Source: a virus
DNA: 64,000 nt
Virus record (IMG/VR): IMGVR_UViG_3300022921_000006
Location: 45,696 to 109,695 of that record
Direction: 5' to 3' (one strand)
Numbering within the stretch: the stretch's first letter is position 1; every line of letters begins with the position of its first letter. Made by a program: the position numbers and the translations under genes. The notes beneath the pieces are model-generated. The model made no database searches. It worked only from the letters and a program-made list of their open reading frames with translations, and was not told the origin of the DNA. This document shows positions 21,061 through 30,256 of this stretch, piece after piece.

Positions 21061-21952
21061 GTAGTTTAGAAATACATGCCATTATGTTAATTTCCTTATC
21101 AATTCGGAAATTTGAATGGTACATATATTCTTCAATAATAATAATTGCTTCTGCAGGACGTGATGTGTATTCGTCCATACGCTCATATAAAGCTTTATAT
21201 AGCGCTTCAAAATCATTTACATTGGAATCTGCAATTACTTGTCGAATTTGTTTAAATGAATTTGGATTAACCAATAATTCAATAACTTTATCAACATAAT
21301 TGGATGATACAAGTGTTTGTTTATCTAATACAAGCTCACCATCTTTAGTAGACATTTGGCATACGTTAAGCATTTTACGTACATCTGGGTAATATTGGTT
21401 TACAAGATCTTTAAGATGGTCAGTGCTATGTTGTACATTCTCTTTAGATAAGATATTAAAAAGGTGTGCAGCAACAGCACCTTTAGTTGGGGGTACAATT
21501 TTAAGTACTTGGCAACGTGACTGTAGAGGATCAATAATACGCTCTACGTAATTACAAGTTAATATAAACCTTGTACTTTTAGAGAACGTTTCAATGACAT
21601 TGCGGAGAGAAGCTTGTGCCTGGATAGTAAGAAAATCAGCCTCATCCAGAATAACCACTTTAAGTGGTTTAAACGACATTGTGCTAGCAAACCCCGATAC
21701 TTTATCCCTAATTGTTTCAATACCTCTTTCATCGCTGGCATTAATATAAAGGTGCTCACAATCAAGATTCTTAACCAAAAGTTTGGCGAGTGTAGTTTTT
21801 CCTGTACCAGCGGGTCCATAGAAGATTAGATTTTGTATATCGTTCTCTTCTAAATATCGTTTAACAATATTTTTTAGATGCTCATTGCCTACATAATTTT
21901 CAAGTACATTGGGCCGATACTTTTCTACCCATAAACTATTATTAATAGCCAT
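21032..21952 (-). CDS. 44: Clamp-loader ATPase large subunit, gp44-like
   Basis: A 306-residue AAA+ protein of the RFC small-subunit/gp44 family. LWVEKYRPNVLENYVG at the start, Walker A GPAGTGKT (about residues 46-53), Walker B VVILDEADF, and the arginine-finger SRC motif (LQSRCQ). It loads the gp45 clamp onto DNA with gp62. I chose the ATG at 21952 (MAINNSLW), which overlaps the upstream TAA; five extra residues are possible upstream. Confidence 0.93.
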   Translation of the reverse strand: MAINNSLWVEKYRPNVLENYVGNEHLKNIVKRYLEENDIQNLIFYGPAGTGKTTLAKLLVKNLDCEHLYINASDERGIETIRDKVSGFASTMSFKPLKVVILDEADFLTIQAQASLRNVIETFSKSTRFILTCNYVERIIDPLQSRCQVLKIVPPTKGAVAAHLFNILSKENVQHSTDHLKDLVNQYYPDVRKMLNVCQMSTKDGELVLDKQTLVSSNYVDKVIELLVNPNSFKQIRQVIADSNVNDFEALYKALYERMDEYTSRPAEAIIIIEEYMYHSNFRIDKEINIMACISKLLEISGKVVI

Positions 21953-22205
21953 CTCCATAAAAATCAAATGTTTTGATTGGTTCCTGTTCTATTTCTACTT
22001 CTACTCTATCTACAGCATACAAAGCACTTCCAATAGGATCTAAATAAAATGCTTTGTTAAATTTAGTTTTTTGAAAATATGCTTCTAATGTGTCTGTAAG
22101 TGACTCATAAATAGTACTACTATCACTAGTAAGGGACCACCGGTCTCCCGGTGGTACCCTTTTAGCGATTAGTTGCTTTTGCTCTACTGTTTCAAATTCA
22201 GCCAT
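21942..22205 (-). CDS. Hypothetical protein
   Basis: An 87-residue acidic protein (RVPPGDRWSLTSDSSTIYES), with a beta/alpha mix and an acidic tail. Sits between groEL and gene 44 with an 11 nt overlap into gene 44. Not recognised. Confidence 0.55.
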   Translation of the reverse strand: MAEFETVEQKQLIAKRVPPGDRWSLTSDSSTIYESLTDTLEAYFQKTKFNKAFYLDPIGSALYAVDRVEVEIEQEPIKTFDFYGDGY

Positions 22206-22214
22206 TGGCTAAAA

Positions 22215-23840
22215 TTAATACATTCCAGACATAGCTCCAACCTCATCTTGATTTTCTTGAGGTTTATTAACTACAGTACATTCTGTTAACAAAATAGTAC
22301 CTGCAATTGAAGCTGCATTTTCGAGAGCACAACGCGTAACTTTGGTAGGATCAATAATACCTTTTTTAAGGAAATCATCAAACTTACCAGTTTTAATATT
22401 GTAACCTATATTAGCATTTTCAGCTGATGTAGTACTAAATTCGATGCGGGGAGCATCTTCTATACCAGCATTTATAAGGATTTGTCTAAAGGGTTTACGC
22501 AGAGCTGCATTCATAATAGCACATCCTAGTTTTTGGTCATCGTTAGTAGTTTTACACGTTACGTTTTCACTAGAACGAAGCAATGCTACTCCCCCACCAG
22601 GTACAATACCTTCTTCAATAGCCGCTTTAGTAGCTTGAAGAGCATCATCAACTCTATCTTTACGTTCACGCATTTCAGTTTCAGTGTTCCCACCTACATG
22701 GACAACAGCTACTCCACCTGTAAGTTTAGCTAAACGCTCTTGGAGTTTTTCAGTTTCAAAAGGTGAAGTAGAATTTTCAATTTGAGATTGAAGTTGGGCA
22801 CACAGCCCCTCAATAGCTTCTTCGGTACCTGCACCATCAACAAGAGTAGTTGATTCTTTAGTGACAGTAACTGTACGGCACTCACCTAACCAATTTAGGT
22901 CAAACTTATCAAGTTTCATACCTTTGTCTTTATCAACAACAGTACCACCTGTAAGGGTAGCCATATCATTCATAAGCAAAGTACGACGATCACCAAAATC
23001 AGGGGCTTTAACACAGCATACGTTCAAAATACCTCTCATTTTATTAACAACAAGTGTAGCAAGTGCTTCACCATCAATATCTTCAGCAACAATAAGAAGT
23101 GATTTAGCTTGCTGTGATAGATTTTCAAGGAGGGGGAGCAAATCTTTTACAGTAGTAATTCTACCGTTATAAAAAAGAATAGCTGCATCCTTGAGTACAC
23201 AACTCATATTGTCATTGTTAGTAACAAAATAAGGTGATTTATAGCCCCTATCAAATTGTAGGCCCTCTACTGTTTCAAGGTAGGTTTCACCTGTACGTGA
23301 CTCTTCAATAGTTACTACACCATCACGTCCAACTTTTTCCATAGCAGTAGCAATCAACTCACCTACCTCTTCATCATTATTAGCTGAGATAGTAGCTACC
23401 TGGCGGAGTTGCTTTTCGCTAGAAATATCTTGAGATATCTCCCTAAGATAATCTACATGGGCTTTAACACATACATCAATACCACGTTTAATCTCTACAA
23501 TGTTATGTCCCTTATCACTGTAGCGCATACCTGCATTTACAATTTCACGGGCCAGCAAAGTAGAAGTGGTAGTACCATCACCTGCTTGTTCAGCAGTTTT
23601 AATAGCAGCCTGCTTAACCATTTGAGCACCCGTATTTTCAACAGTATCCTCAAGTTCAATAGCTTTAGCTACAGTTACTCCATCCTTAGTACTTTGGGGA
23701 ACACCTTGTTCATTTTGGATAACAACATTACGACCATTTGGCCCCAAAGTAGTTACGACTGCATCTGCGAGTTGATTAACCCCACTAATTAATTTTTTAC
23801 GGGAGTCGTCTCCGTAGTTTACGATAGTTGTTTTATTCAT
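22215..23840 (-). CDS. groEL: Chaperonin GroEL
   Basis: A 541-residue, apparently intact Hsp60. It has [15 protein letters not shown] and [15 protein letters not shown] in the equatorial domain, [19 protein letters not shown] with the catalytic Asp of GDGTTT, and [10 protein letters not shown] near residue 405. The usual long GGM tail is reduced to GAMSGMY, suggesting a slightly different cavity lining. With the phage GroES it would fold phage proteins such as capsid or fibres in place of host GroEL. Confidence 0.97.
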   Translation of the reverse strand: MNKTTIVNYGDDSRKKLISGVNQLADAVVTTLGPNGRNVVIQNEQGVPQSTKDGVTVAKAIELEDTVENTGAQMVKQAAIKTAEQAGDGTTTSTLLAREIVNAGMRYSDKGHNIVEIKRGIDVCVKAHVDYLREISQDISSEKQLRQVATISANNDEEVGELIATAMEKVGRDGVVTIEESRTGETYLETVEGLQFDRGYKSPYFVTNNDNMSCVLKDAAILFYNGRITTVKDLLPLLENLSQQAKSLLIVAEDIDGEALATLVVNKMRGILNVCCVKAPDFGDRRTLLMNDMATLTGGTVVDKDKGMKLDKFDLNWLGECRTVTVTKESTTLVDGAGTEEAIEGLCAQLQSQIENSTSPFETEKLQERLAKLTGGVAVVHVGGNTETEMRERKDRVDDALQATKAAIEEGIVPGGGVALLRSSENVTCKTTNDDQKLGCAIMNAALRKPFRQILINAGIEDAPRIEFSTTSAENANIGYNIKTGKFDDFLKKGIIDPTKVTRCALENAASIAGTILLTECTVVNKPQENQDEVGAMSGMY

Positions 23841-24124
23841 TTTTCAATAATTCCTAAAATTTTATTTTCTTCAATCATGTAGTATTCCTGCCCTTCATAG
23901 TCTACTTTAGTAGGACCCATTTGGGGAAGAAGTGCAATATCCCCTACTTTTATAGTAGTCTCAATAAAGTGTCCCATACCTGAATAGTAACCAGGACCAA
24001 CAGATACTACTTCACCTTTAAGGTTTTTTTCTTTGCCCATATCAGGAACAATAATGCTCCCATGGACACTTTCTTCTTCTTCGATCGGTTTTATAATAAC
24101 CGCGTTAAATAATGCTTTTACCAT
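23837..24124 (-). CDS. groES: Co-chaperonin GroES
   Basis: A 95-residue GroES. NAVIIKPIEEEESVHGSIIVP holds the start of the mobile loop, followed by GEVVSVGPG and a C-terminal KILGIIEK. It is GroES-like rather than the diverged gp31 type. ATGA overlap with groEL gives the normal groES-groEL order. Works as the lid of the chaperonin. Confidence 0.93.
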   Translation of the reverse strand: MVKALFNAVIIKPIEEEESVHGSIIVPDMGKEKNLKGEVVSVGPGYYSGMGHFIETTIKVGDIALLPQMGPTKVDYEGQEYYMIEENKILGIIEK

Positions 24125-24378
24125 TACAAAAAGTGTTGTTTAAATTCGTTTTTAATATTTCTAAGTTCAATAATATAATCCTTAATACTAGTATAAGAAC
24201 TTTGTTTCATTTTATTTTCAACAACCTTATTAAGTGCTGCTTCGAGGCTACTACAATGTCCTATACAGGAATCATAAGGTGTACCACTATCTGGCATGAT
24301 TGTTTTGTAAACAGAATAGTTGTAATCATCAACTTGGATGAAATACTCACCGAGGAGTGGGTCTTTAATAAAATTCAT
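24124..24378 (-). CDS. Hypothetical protein upstream of groES
   Basis: An 84-residue protein (MNFIKDPLLGEYFIQVDDYN) with two Cys (DSCIGHCSS) and a helical end. No domain recognised. It overlaps groES by 1 nt, and a perfect TTCGTATATT box lies 25 nt upstream, so it probably begins the groES-groEL transcript. Confidence 0.55.
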   Translation of the reverse strand: MNFIKDPLLGEYFIQVDDYNYSVYKTIMPDSGTPYDSCIGHCSSLEAALNKVVENKMKQSSYTSIKDYIIELRNIKNEFKQHFL

Positions 24379-24403
24379 AACTTTGTTTTTTCTAATACGC
24401 GGG

Positions 24404-24413
24404 AATATACGAA
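24404..24413 (-). promoter_or_regulatory. TTCGTATATT box (motif B) of groES-groEL operon
   Basis: Minus strand TTCGTATATT, 25 nt before the first gene of the chaperonin operon, the same spacing as at 5719 and 6093. Confidence 0.5.
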
Positions 24414-24444
24414 AGGATCTTCAGGACACCAACCCTAAAGTAAA

Positions 24445-24885
24445 TTACTTAATAGTAATTGATTTTGGTTTTGATTCAAGTGCAAACGGGATACTAATTA
24501 CAAGCAAACCATTTACCATTTCAGCATTAGCTTTAGCTAGATTAAACCTACGGGAGATTTTCCAACCTAAATTGAAGTTACTTTTTTTAATACCTGAGTG
24601 GTAGTAGCGGGTTCCATTTTCTTCAGTTTGGGTTGATGGGGTGGGTTTTCCTTTGTCATAGGAAAGTCTAAGAACATCCCCTTCAATGTTAATGTTTACA
24701 TCTTTTTTATCAATACCCGTACAAGCTACTTCGAGTGTAAGGCCATTTTGATCTTCAAATACATCAATAGGATGTGTTACTGTGGGTCGACTAGGCTTAT
24801 CAAATGTACCTTGTGAGTCGAAAAAATTTCTAACTAGTACATCAAGTGGACTAGTATAATTTTCATTAAATAATACGTGTGTCAT
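24445..24885 (-). CDS. Small heat-shock protein, Hsp20 family
   Basis: A 146-residue alpha-crystallin-domain protein. After a short N-terminal arm, HPIDVFEDQNGLTLEVACTG opens the domain and ANAEMVNGLLVISIP is its end, followed by a KSITIK tail with an I-x-I motif. It holds unfolded proteins and probably hands them to the phage GroEL, whose genes follow. Confidence 0.92.
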   Translation of the reverse strand: MTHVLFNENYTSPLDVLVRNFFDSQGTFDKPSRPTVTHPIDVFEDQNGLTLEVACTGIDKKDVNINIEGDVLRLSYDKGKPTPSTQTEENGTRYYHSGIKKSNFNLGWKISRRFNLAKANAEMVNGLLVISIPFALESKPKSITIK

Positions 24886-24900
24886 TTTGTTTTGTTTTGT

Positions 24901-24957
24901 GTCCCCTAAGGTGACGGTTAATAATTATAATAACTAGGTTGGTGCCCTAAAGTCACC
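24901..24957 (-). promoter_or_regulatory. Paired dyad elements before hsp20
   Basis: Two similar imperfect dyads lie 40 bp apart in the hsp20 leader: GTCCCCTAAGGTGAC at 24901-24915 and GGTGCCCTAAAGTCACC at 24941-24957. Both hold a CCTAA core with inverted ends. They could be operators or RNA hairpins for hsp20. A TATGTATATTTATT promoter-like stretch lies just upstream of them. Confidence 0.35.
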
Positions 24958-24991
24958 AATAAATATACATAATTTTTAAGAAATTACCAAA

Positions 24992-25327
24992 TTATTTGAT
25001 AATTCCTGCGCGACGCTGCCATTGGCGCTTTGTCCATTCATTTAGATTTTTTTCTTCTTTAAATCTATTATAATCCCTAATAAAATAAGCTTCTGCTTCT
25101 TGATCACTAGATTTAACAGGATTAGGTTCAGTTGAATCCCACCCTTTATAAAACCCATTATACTCTGATCTTTCAGGGTATGTTTGTGGGGCTTCATTAT
25201 ATAAGAAAGCATCTATGTCTTTATCTTCATTAGGAAACTTTCTTTTAAGAAAACCTTCTATGGGACCTATTTTCCAAGTAGGGGTTCCAAATGCCATTTC
25301 CCCATACGTTGTTTCTTTTTTTTCCAT
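24992..25327 (-). CDS. Hypothetical protein next to the clamp gene
   Basis: A 111-residue protein (TTYGEMAFGTPTWKIGPIEG), with Trp and acidic residues and a basic end (EWTKRQWQRRAG). No domain recognised. It lies directly after gene 45. T4 clamp partners such as gp33 are small acidic proteins, but no diagnostic motif links this one to them. Confidence 0.55.
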   Translation of the reverse strand: MEKKETTYGEMAFGTPTWKIGPIEGFLKRKFPNEDKDIDAFLYNEAPQTYPERSEYNGFYKGWDSTEPNPVKSSDQEAEAYFIRDYNRFKEEKNLNEWTKRQWQRRAGIIK

Positions 25328-25330
25328 GTC

Positions 25331-25340
25331 AATAAATATT
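25331..25340 (-). promoter_or_regulatory. AATATTTATT box (motif A)
   Basis: Minus strand AATATTTATT, 3 nt before the ATG of the 111-residue gene, overlapping the stop of the clamp gene. Confidence 0.35.
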
Positions 25341-26091
25341 AATAATCTGCTTTTCGTACGACAAAGTACATAGAGTCTATATTCTCATCTTCGGATCTAA
25401 AGATAAGGCGAAGAAGGCCATCATCCACAAAACTCATTTGACATTCATCTGACGTTTTGTTAGCGTTAAATATTTCTCTAAGCATTTCACTACTAAAGGG
25501 AATCTTATTATCTTCTCTAACATTATCTTCAAATTTAGCTGCAACATGAAATTCTACTTTATTTGAGAAATCCATACGTTCACCAAATGTAAATTGAAGT
25601 ACTGAGTTACCGATAATATCTTGTGTGGGGTTTACTGTAACAAGCTCGTTTCCTTGAATAGCTCCTGCTGCTCTAATAAACGTTTGGAAGTCTTCATTAT
25701 CAAAATTAGCTCTAGCTTGCCATTGAACATCTTCATTTACCTCACCTACTTTAGGTATCATAAGTGGATCAGCAAGTGAGTAGTTAATAGTAGATTTGGC
25801 GTCTTGGATATTAAGTTTAGTAAGTATTGCTTTGGTTTTTTCAGCATCAAGTACCAAATCACCTGATAGTACATTCAATAGCCTATTAAGTTGAGTTGTG
25901 TTAAAGATAGCTAATGTGCCCTCAGTTGTGATAGGAAATTCCCAAGCAATTACCCTACCAATCATATCCTTAGTAGGAGCCATAAAGTCGATAGTTAAAG
26001 TACCTCCTTCAATTTCCCATTTAACGGATTCTACTTTACCTCCAAGATAATACTTAGAGATAACTGATTGTAATCTATTTTTTGATATCAT
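25339..26091 (-). CDS. 45: Sliding clamp, gp45-like
   Basis: A 250-residue protein in the place and of the size expected for a T4-type gp45 clamp. It has strand-rich repeats (LTIDFMAPTKDMIGRVIAWE, LAIFNTTQLNRLLNVLSGD) and a C-terminal MYFVVRKADY. A trimeric ring would tether the polymerase and, in T4, also activates late transcription. It is one base from the polymerase C-terminal gene (stop/start at 26091). Confidence 0.8.
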   Translation of the reverse strand: MISKNRLQSVISKYYLGGKVESVKWEIEGGTLTIDFMAPTKDMIGRVIAWEFPITTEGTLAIFNTTQLNRLLNVLSGDLVLDAEKTKAILTKLNIQDAKSTINYSLADPLMIPKVGEVNEDVQWQARANFDNEDFQTFIRAAGAIQGNELVTVNPTQDIIGNSVLQFTFGERMDFSNKVEFHVAAKFEDNVREDNKIPFSSEMLREIFNANKTSDECQMSFVDDGLLRLIFRSEDENIDSMYFVVRKADY

Positions 26092-27017
26092 TAGAAACTA
26101 AAAAATTTATTTATGTTTGGATTTAAATTTAATGTCCAGCCTAGGTCATTATAAAACCCTTCCAACTTAGATTGTAGTATAGTTTCAAATGATTTTTTCC
26201 TATCAGCATAGTCCTCAAGAAATATACGAAACTTATCTGGCATGTCAAAGGTTAAGAAGCCTATTTGTTCAATTTTGTAGGGATTATCTTTTAAATAGAC
26301 CCATTTGATTTTATCTCCCTGTACTATTCGGCTATGGTTTTTAATACCCCAAAAGTTAAGCAAATCATTATACTTTACTGCTGCCTTAACATTAACAGGG
26401 GCACCTTTTTTAAGTTCAGTCATTACCTCACCTGCTCTAGGTTTACGAACTACATACTCATTTAGTGTTTTTACAGAGGTAGGATTGCCAAGTTTAGCTA
26501 TATCTAAATCTTTAGACATAACATGATTCCTAAAATCTAAAATTAACTTATCAATATGTTTTTGATCTGCTCCTTTTAGAATTTGCTCTAAGATATCATT
26601 AAAGAAATCTCCAAATATAGGAGGAAAGTTAGCTTTTTTAAACTCAAGTCCTTTAACATCTAGTGATTCTTTAGCTATACCCTCTTGTTTAGTTATCCAC
26701 TGAGCATATCTACGAGTTGCTCTAAAATAAGCAGAACGGATAACGCACTCTGTTTTCATTTCAAGTCGATGTGTACCGACATTGAAGCAGTCCCTAGCCA
26801 ACTCATCATAATGAGAAGTAATGATGTCCTGATACTTAAGTGCGATTTGTTCAAGTAGGTTGTCTTTTTCTTCATCAGTTTTACTTTCAAAATCTGGGTA
26901 GAGATGTAGTAAGAGGGGTTCAGCGTTAAAGTAATTTGAGTCTGTGTCTACATAAGCACAGAAATTTTTATCTCCTTCGTCACATATCCACCAAGGTGTT
27001 TCTTCTAAGTGTATCAT
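26091..27017 (-). CDS. 43: DNA polymerase family B, C-terminal fragment (motif C, thumb)
   Basis: A 308-residue protein that supplies the rest of the family B polymerase. FCAYVDTDSNYFNAEPL is motif C with the second pair of catalytic acids, followed by a thumb-type region. It cannot work alone, since motifs A and B are in the upstream gene. Its ATG overlaps that stop in an ATGA, and the junction lies just before motif C with nothing missing when compared to known gp43. The two chains presumably assemble. Confidence 0.88.
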   Translation of the reverse strand: MIHLEETPWWICDEGDKNFCAYVDTDSNYFNAEPLLLHLYPDFESKTDEEKDNLLEQIALKYQDIITSHYDELARDCFNVGTHRLEMKTECVIRSAYFRATRRYAQWITKQEGIAKESLDVKGLEFKKANFPPIFGDFFNDILEQILKGADQKHIDKLILDFRNHVMSKDLDIAKLGNPTSVKTLNEYVVRKPRAGEVMTELKKGAPVNVKAAVKYNDLLNFWGIKNHSRIVQGDKIKWVYLKDNPYKIEQIGFLTFDMPDKFRIFLEDYADRKKSFETILQSKLEGFYNDLGWTLNLNPNINKFFSF

Positions 27018-28699
27018 AGTTTTACTTCTCCTCTAATTACTTTATTCATATGTCTATTAGCACACAAAGCACTTTCTTGAATAATACGCTGACCAGATAG
27101 AGTGATTGCCTCACTAAGGATTACGTTACCGTATCTAAAACTACCAAGAGCAGTTGCACCATACAAGCTATTTAACAAAATTTTCATTGTGTGTTGACGT
27201 TGATGCCAAAACGCACCCTTTTCTTTATCACCAGCTTTATATGCTTTTTTCATATAACCTTTATATTCCACTCGCTCATCAAACCATTTAGCAAGTATAG
27301 TTGACAAAACAGAAGGCTTATCAGTTCTAAACATTACACCATTAGCTGAGATGGCTAAGTTATTATTTTCTATAGTTTCAATAATTTTTTTACAGGGAAT
27401 ATAAGTTTGTTTACGTTGTAGGTTTTCAACACACAATTCTTTATTAGGGTCCATTGCTTTAAGATCATTTAACCCTAAACGATTATTTCGATCATCAAAC
27501 AAATCCATTACTCTACCAACATATGTTTCTTTACCAATGTTAAGAGACATAATAATTGAAGGATACAGTGAAGTTAGATCCTCATCAAACATGTACTTAT
27601 ACAAACCTGCAGCAGGACAAAATAGATAACCACCTGCATAACCCTTTTTATGAATTGGATTTTTATCTCTAGAAGGTGGGACAATATTTTGTCCTAACAA
27701 ATAAGCTGAAATTGCTCCGTCTTGGGTTTTAGTGTTTGCATAAACCTCTCCATAATTGTGTTTTCCTTTATGTGATAGGTTTTTTACAAGGCCAATATAT
27801 TCAAATTTTTCATCTAGTGCCTTAAGTATTTCTACATCTCGAAAGTTGTATTGAATAAACTTTTGGATATCATCTTCGAATAAACGATCTAGATTACCAT
27901 CATATTCAACTTTACCTAAATTAACATATTTTTCTCCAATAGCATCTAGTCTCATTGAGGGTTCATCTCGGAAACTAAACTTTTTATGTAGTTTCATATA
28001 GTCTAGTGATTCAACTCCTGCAATATTGAGCCATCCGTTGCGGTTCCAAGCACTTTCGTCTTTTACAACATCTATAGGAGATAAGGCATTAGCAAAATCT
28101 TCACCTAGCACTCTACTAATCCTAAAATAAAGATAAGGAATATCAAAGTAATCACTATTCCATCCTACAAGGATGTCTGGGTTTATTTCTCTAAATTTTT
28201 CTATAAACTTACTAAGTAGTTCTTCTTCACTAGCACAAGGGATAATTTCTTTGTGTCCCTTAGTATGTTTAATTTGATTCTTTTTATCTAAAATAAGAAT
28301 TACCCATTCATCAGGTGTTTTATCATACCAAGCAATTGAAGTTACAGGTTTAGGAGCTTCTTTAATATACTCTTCTGTAAGTGCTCCACCCATTTCAATC
28401 TCAATATCAAAAAATACTTCACGGTGTCCCTTAGACACTTCATCATTAGTTCCATATTTTTCAATAAGGAACTTTTGGTAAGCAGGCATGTCATGGAAGT
28501 GGAGGCCAGGGGTATCTTTGTCCCATTTATAGGTTTTCTTTAACCATTCCCCCTTCAAACCCTGGTATTGAGCTTCATTTTCAGAGCACTCAACATAAGC
28601 AGGATTGCTCCAAGGAATTATATTATAATTATCTTCTTCCCATAGATGTATCTTATACCGGTTTTTACCAGCATATTCAGCATAACATTTTTTGTACAT
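27014..28699 (-). CDS. 43: DNA polymerase family B, N-terminal fragment (exonuclease, palm motifs A and B)
   Basis: A 561-residue protein with the 3'-5' exonuclease motifs REVFFDIEIE (Exo I), NSDYFDIPYL (Exo II) and YNFRDVEILKAL (Exo III). Next come polymerase motif A (DEDLTSLYPSIIMSL) and motif B (KILLNSLYGATALGSFRYG). It ends just after, at IRGEVKL, before motif C. Gene fission of gp43 is known in some T4-like phages, where a mobile endonuclease may lie between; none lies here. Confidence 0.92.
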   Translation of the reverse strand: MYKKCYAEYAGKNRYKIHLWEEDNYNIIPWSNPAYVECSENEAQYQGLKGEWLKKTYKWDKDTPGLHFHDMPAYQKFLIEKYGTNDEVSKGHREVFFDIEIEMGGALTEEYIKEAPKPVTSIAWYDKTPDEWVILILDKKNQIKHTKGHKEIIPCASEEELLSKFIEKFREINPDILVGWNSDYFDIPYLYFRISRVLGEDFANALSPIDVVKDESAWNRNGWLNIAGVESLDYMKLHKKFSFRDEPSMRLDAIGEKYVNLGKVEYDGNLDRLFEDDIQKFIQYNFRDVEILKALDEKFEYIGLVKNLSHKGKHNYGEVYANTKTQDGAISAYLLGQNIVPPSRDKNPIHKKGYAGGYLFCPAAGLYKYMFDEDLTSLYPSIIMSLNIGKETYVGRVMDLFDDRNNRLGLNDLKAMDPNKELCVENLQRKQTYIPCKKIIETIENNNLAISANGVMFRTDKPSVLSTILAKWFDERVEYKGYMKKAYKAGDKEKGAFWHQRQHTMKILLNSLYGATALGSFRYGNVILSEAITLSGQRIIQESALCANRHMNKVIRGEVKL

Positions 28700-28719
28700 A
28701 ACTTAATTATAATCTATTG

Positions 28720-29757
28720 TTAACTCTGAGGATTTAGGGGGAATCTTCGTTTTTTTTTTGGGAGGGGTTGGGGTTTTGATGGAGGTGGAGTTTGAATTGT
28801 TGGTGGATTTGTTTGTGGGGAAGAAAATAGGGGTTTTTCTTTTTTAGTTTCCCCATATACTTCTAAGGGTTTTTCTTCTTTTACAACTTCTTCTTTATGT
28901 CTTTCAAAAGCTTGTTTTAAAGCTTCATTAGGTTCATTTTCATCTTTATTTCTTAACTGTGCAAAAGCAAAGTTTGCAGCTACTACTAAAGATATGGCCA
29001 AAGGATCAAATACAAAAATTATTATTAAAAGAAGATAATTTATTATTTTATCCATACCTAAGCCAGTTAAACCTGATAAGTATTTAAGGGGGCCTAGTTC
29101 ACTAGCAACATCACTTCCAGTTTGGATGTTTACTATTTCGGTTTCGTACTCAAATAATTGTTGATTTAAATCGTCTACTCTAGTATTAATTTGAATTTGA
29201 CGTTCAATTGCCTGGTCGAGTTGTTTTTCTAGAGCTTTACGAGTTGAACTAGAAGTAGTTGTTATTATTTCACCCGTTTCAGGGTCTTTATACTGTATTA
29301 TATTGTTAGATAAACCATCTCGCAATGAAGCCACAGCAGTATTAATAGAAGATTTTTCTTCATTATATACCGCTAATTGTTCTTTAACATTGTCCCTTTT
29401 AGTTTCTACAAGAGCAACTTGAGCATCAATGTTACCTGCTAAAGCAGCAGTTTCTTGATATGCTGAAGATAAAAAACCATAGATGCCTGCTGAGGTAATT
29501 AAAATAAGGACAAAACAAGCTATGCCTAGGTAAGTTCTAAGTCCTTTATTAATTGTGTCCCAATACTGATAGAGTAAGGAAGCAATTACTAGTTTAGCTA
29601 CTTCTAAAGAACCTGCCATTATAAGCACTTCAGTTGAAGCACCAGCAAACAATTTACTTAATCCTGTAACTGAGTAAAATGCTGCTGATGCTGAAACTGA
29701 TAGAGCGCTTAATGCTATAATGAAAGGAAATATTCTTTCTTGTAGCTTTTTAAGCAT
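28720..29757 (-). CDS. Membrane protein with coiled coil and Pro-rich tail
   Basis: A 345-residue protein. Hydrophobic segments near residues 10-30, 40-62 and 75-95 precede a long charged coiled coil (about 105-215). A fourth membrane segment (YLLLIIIFVFDPLAISLVVA) follows, then a cytoplasmic tail rich in Pro and Lys. The layout resembles DUF4407-like phage membrane proteins. It ends with one base shared with the thioredoxin start. Possible role in membrane remodelling or lysis control; speculative. Confidence 0.65.
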   Translation of the reverse strand: MLKKLQERIFPFIIALSALSVSASAAFYSVTGLSKLFAGASTEVLIMAGSLEVAKLVIASLLYQYWDTINKGLRTYLGIACFVLILITSAGIYGFLSSAYQETAALAGNIDAQVALVETKRDNVKEQLAVYNEEKSSINTAVASLRDGLSNNIIQYKDPETGEIITTTSSSTRKALEKQLDQAIERQIQINTRVDDLNQQLFEYETEIVNIQTGSDVASELGPLKYLSGLTGLGMDKIINYLLLIIIFVFDPLAISLVVAANFAFAQLRNKDENEPNEALKQAFERHKEEVVKEEKPLEVYGETKKEKPLFSSPQTNPPTIQTPPPSKPQPLPKKKRRFPLNPQS

Positions 29758-30008
29758 TAGTTTTGATTATACATATCGAGGTAGGCTTGCTTTGAATGTA
29801 CCCCCATTTTTCTAGTTACTTCATTACCCATACCATCAATTAAAACTACAGCAGGGATACTTCTTATCCCATAGTGGCTTGATATTTCAGGACTATTGTC
29901 TATGTTTATTTTTTGAACGTTTGCTTCTTGGGCAACTTCTTCCATTACAGGACCTAATACTTTACAAGGAGTGCACCAAGGGGCACTAAAATAAATTAAT
30001 TTTTTCAT
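29757..30008 (-). CDS. Thioredoxin-like protein
   Basis: An 83-residue minimal thioredoxin: YFSAPWCTPCKVLGPVMEEV with the redox pair Cys12/Cys15, and SIPAVVLIDG holding the cis-proline. Probably reduces the phage ribonucleotide reductase (44471-47170) or other enzymes. It is shorter than typical thioredoxin (about 105 residues), lacking the first strand and helix. Confidence 0.9.
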   Translation of the reverse strand: MKKLIYFSAPWCTPCKVLGPVMEEVAQEANVQKINIDNSPEISSHYGIRSIPAVVLIDGMGNEVTRKMGVHSKQAYLDMYNQN

Positions 30009-30256
30009 ACTAATTCTTCAATTATACCTACTACTTCACTTATTATAAGTAAAATAACAGCTGTTAACATATTAAAAGGAATAAAACCATACCCCAATAT
30101 ACGTATCCCTGATTTTATAAATGAGAGAACACGATGCCATTTTTGGTCTGGCATTTTGTCTATGTTTTTGGCTTTAGGGGTAGTTGTGAGAATTTTTTTA
30201 TATCTAGTATGGGAGTAAGTATTTCCCTTTAGGGCTTCATTTAATCCATCACTCAT
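30005..30256 (-). CDS. Small membrane-anchored hypothetical protein
   Basis: An 83-residue protein with a basic N-terminal half and a C-terminal hydrophobic segment (FNMLTAVILLIISEVVGII). WHRVLSFIKSGIRILGYGFI looks amphipathic. Overlaps by 4 nt on both sides. Function unknown. Confidence 0.6.
   Translation of the reverse strand: MSDGLNEALKGNTYSHTRYKKILTTTPKAKNIDKMPDQKWHRVLSFIKSGIRILGYGFIPFNMLTAVILLIISEVVGIIEELV

Noticed and set aside
22861-23792. Plus-strand frames across groEL
   Set aside because: Antisense shadows of groEL with Ser/Thr-rich composition and no independent support.
24992-25327. Assignment as a late-transcription coactivator (gp33-like)
   Set aside because: Position next to the clamp is suggestive, but no clamp-binding tail motif or sequence similarity is visible.
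27014-27017. Polymerase split as a sequencing frameshift
   Set aside because: The junction forms a clean ATGA stop/start overlap like many real gene pairs here, and no homopolymer lies at the junction. It cannot be fully excluded without reads.
26091-28699. Intein or group I intron in the polymerase gene
   Set aside because: There is no extra sequence between motif B and motif C and no splice-junction residues.
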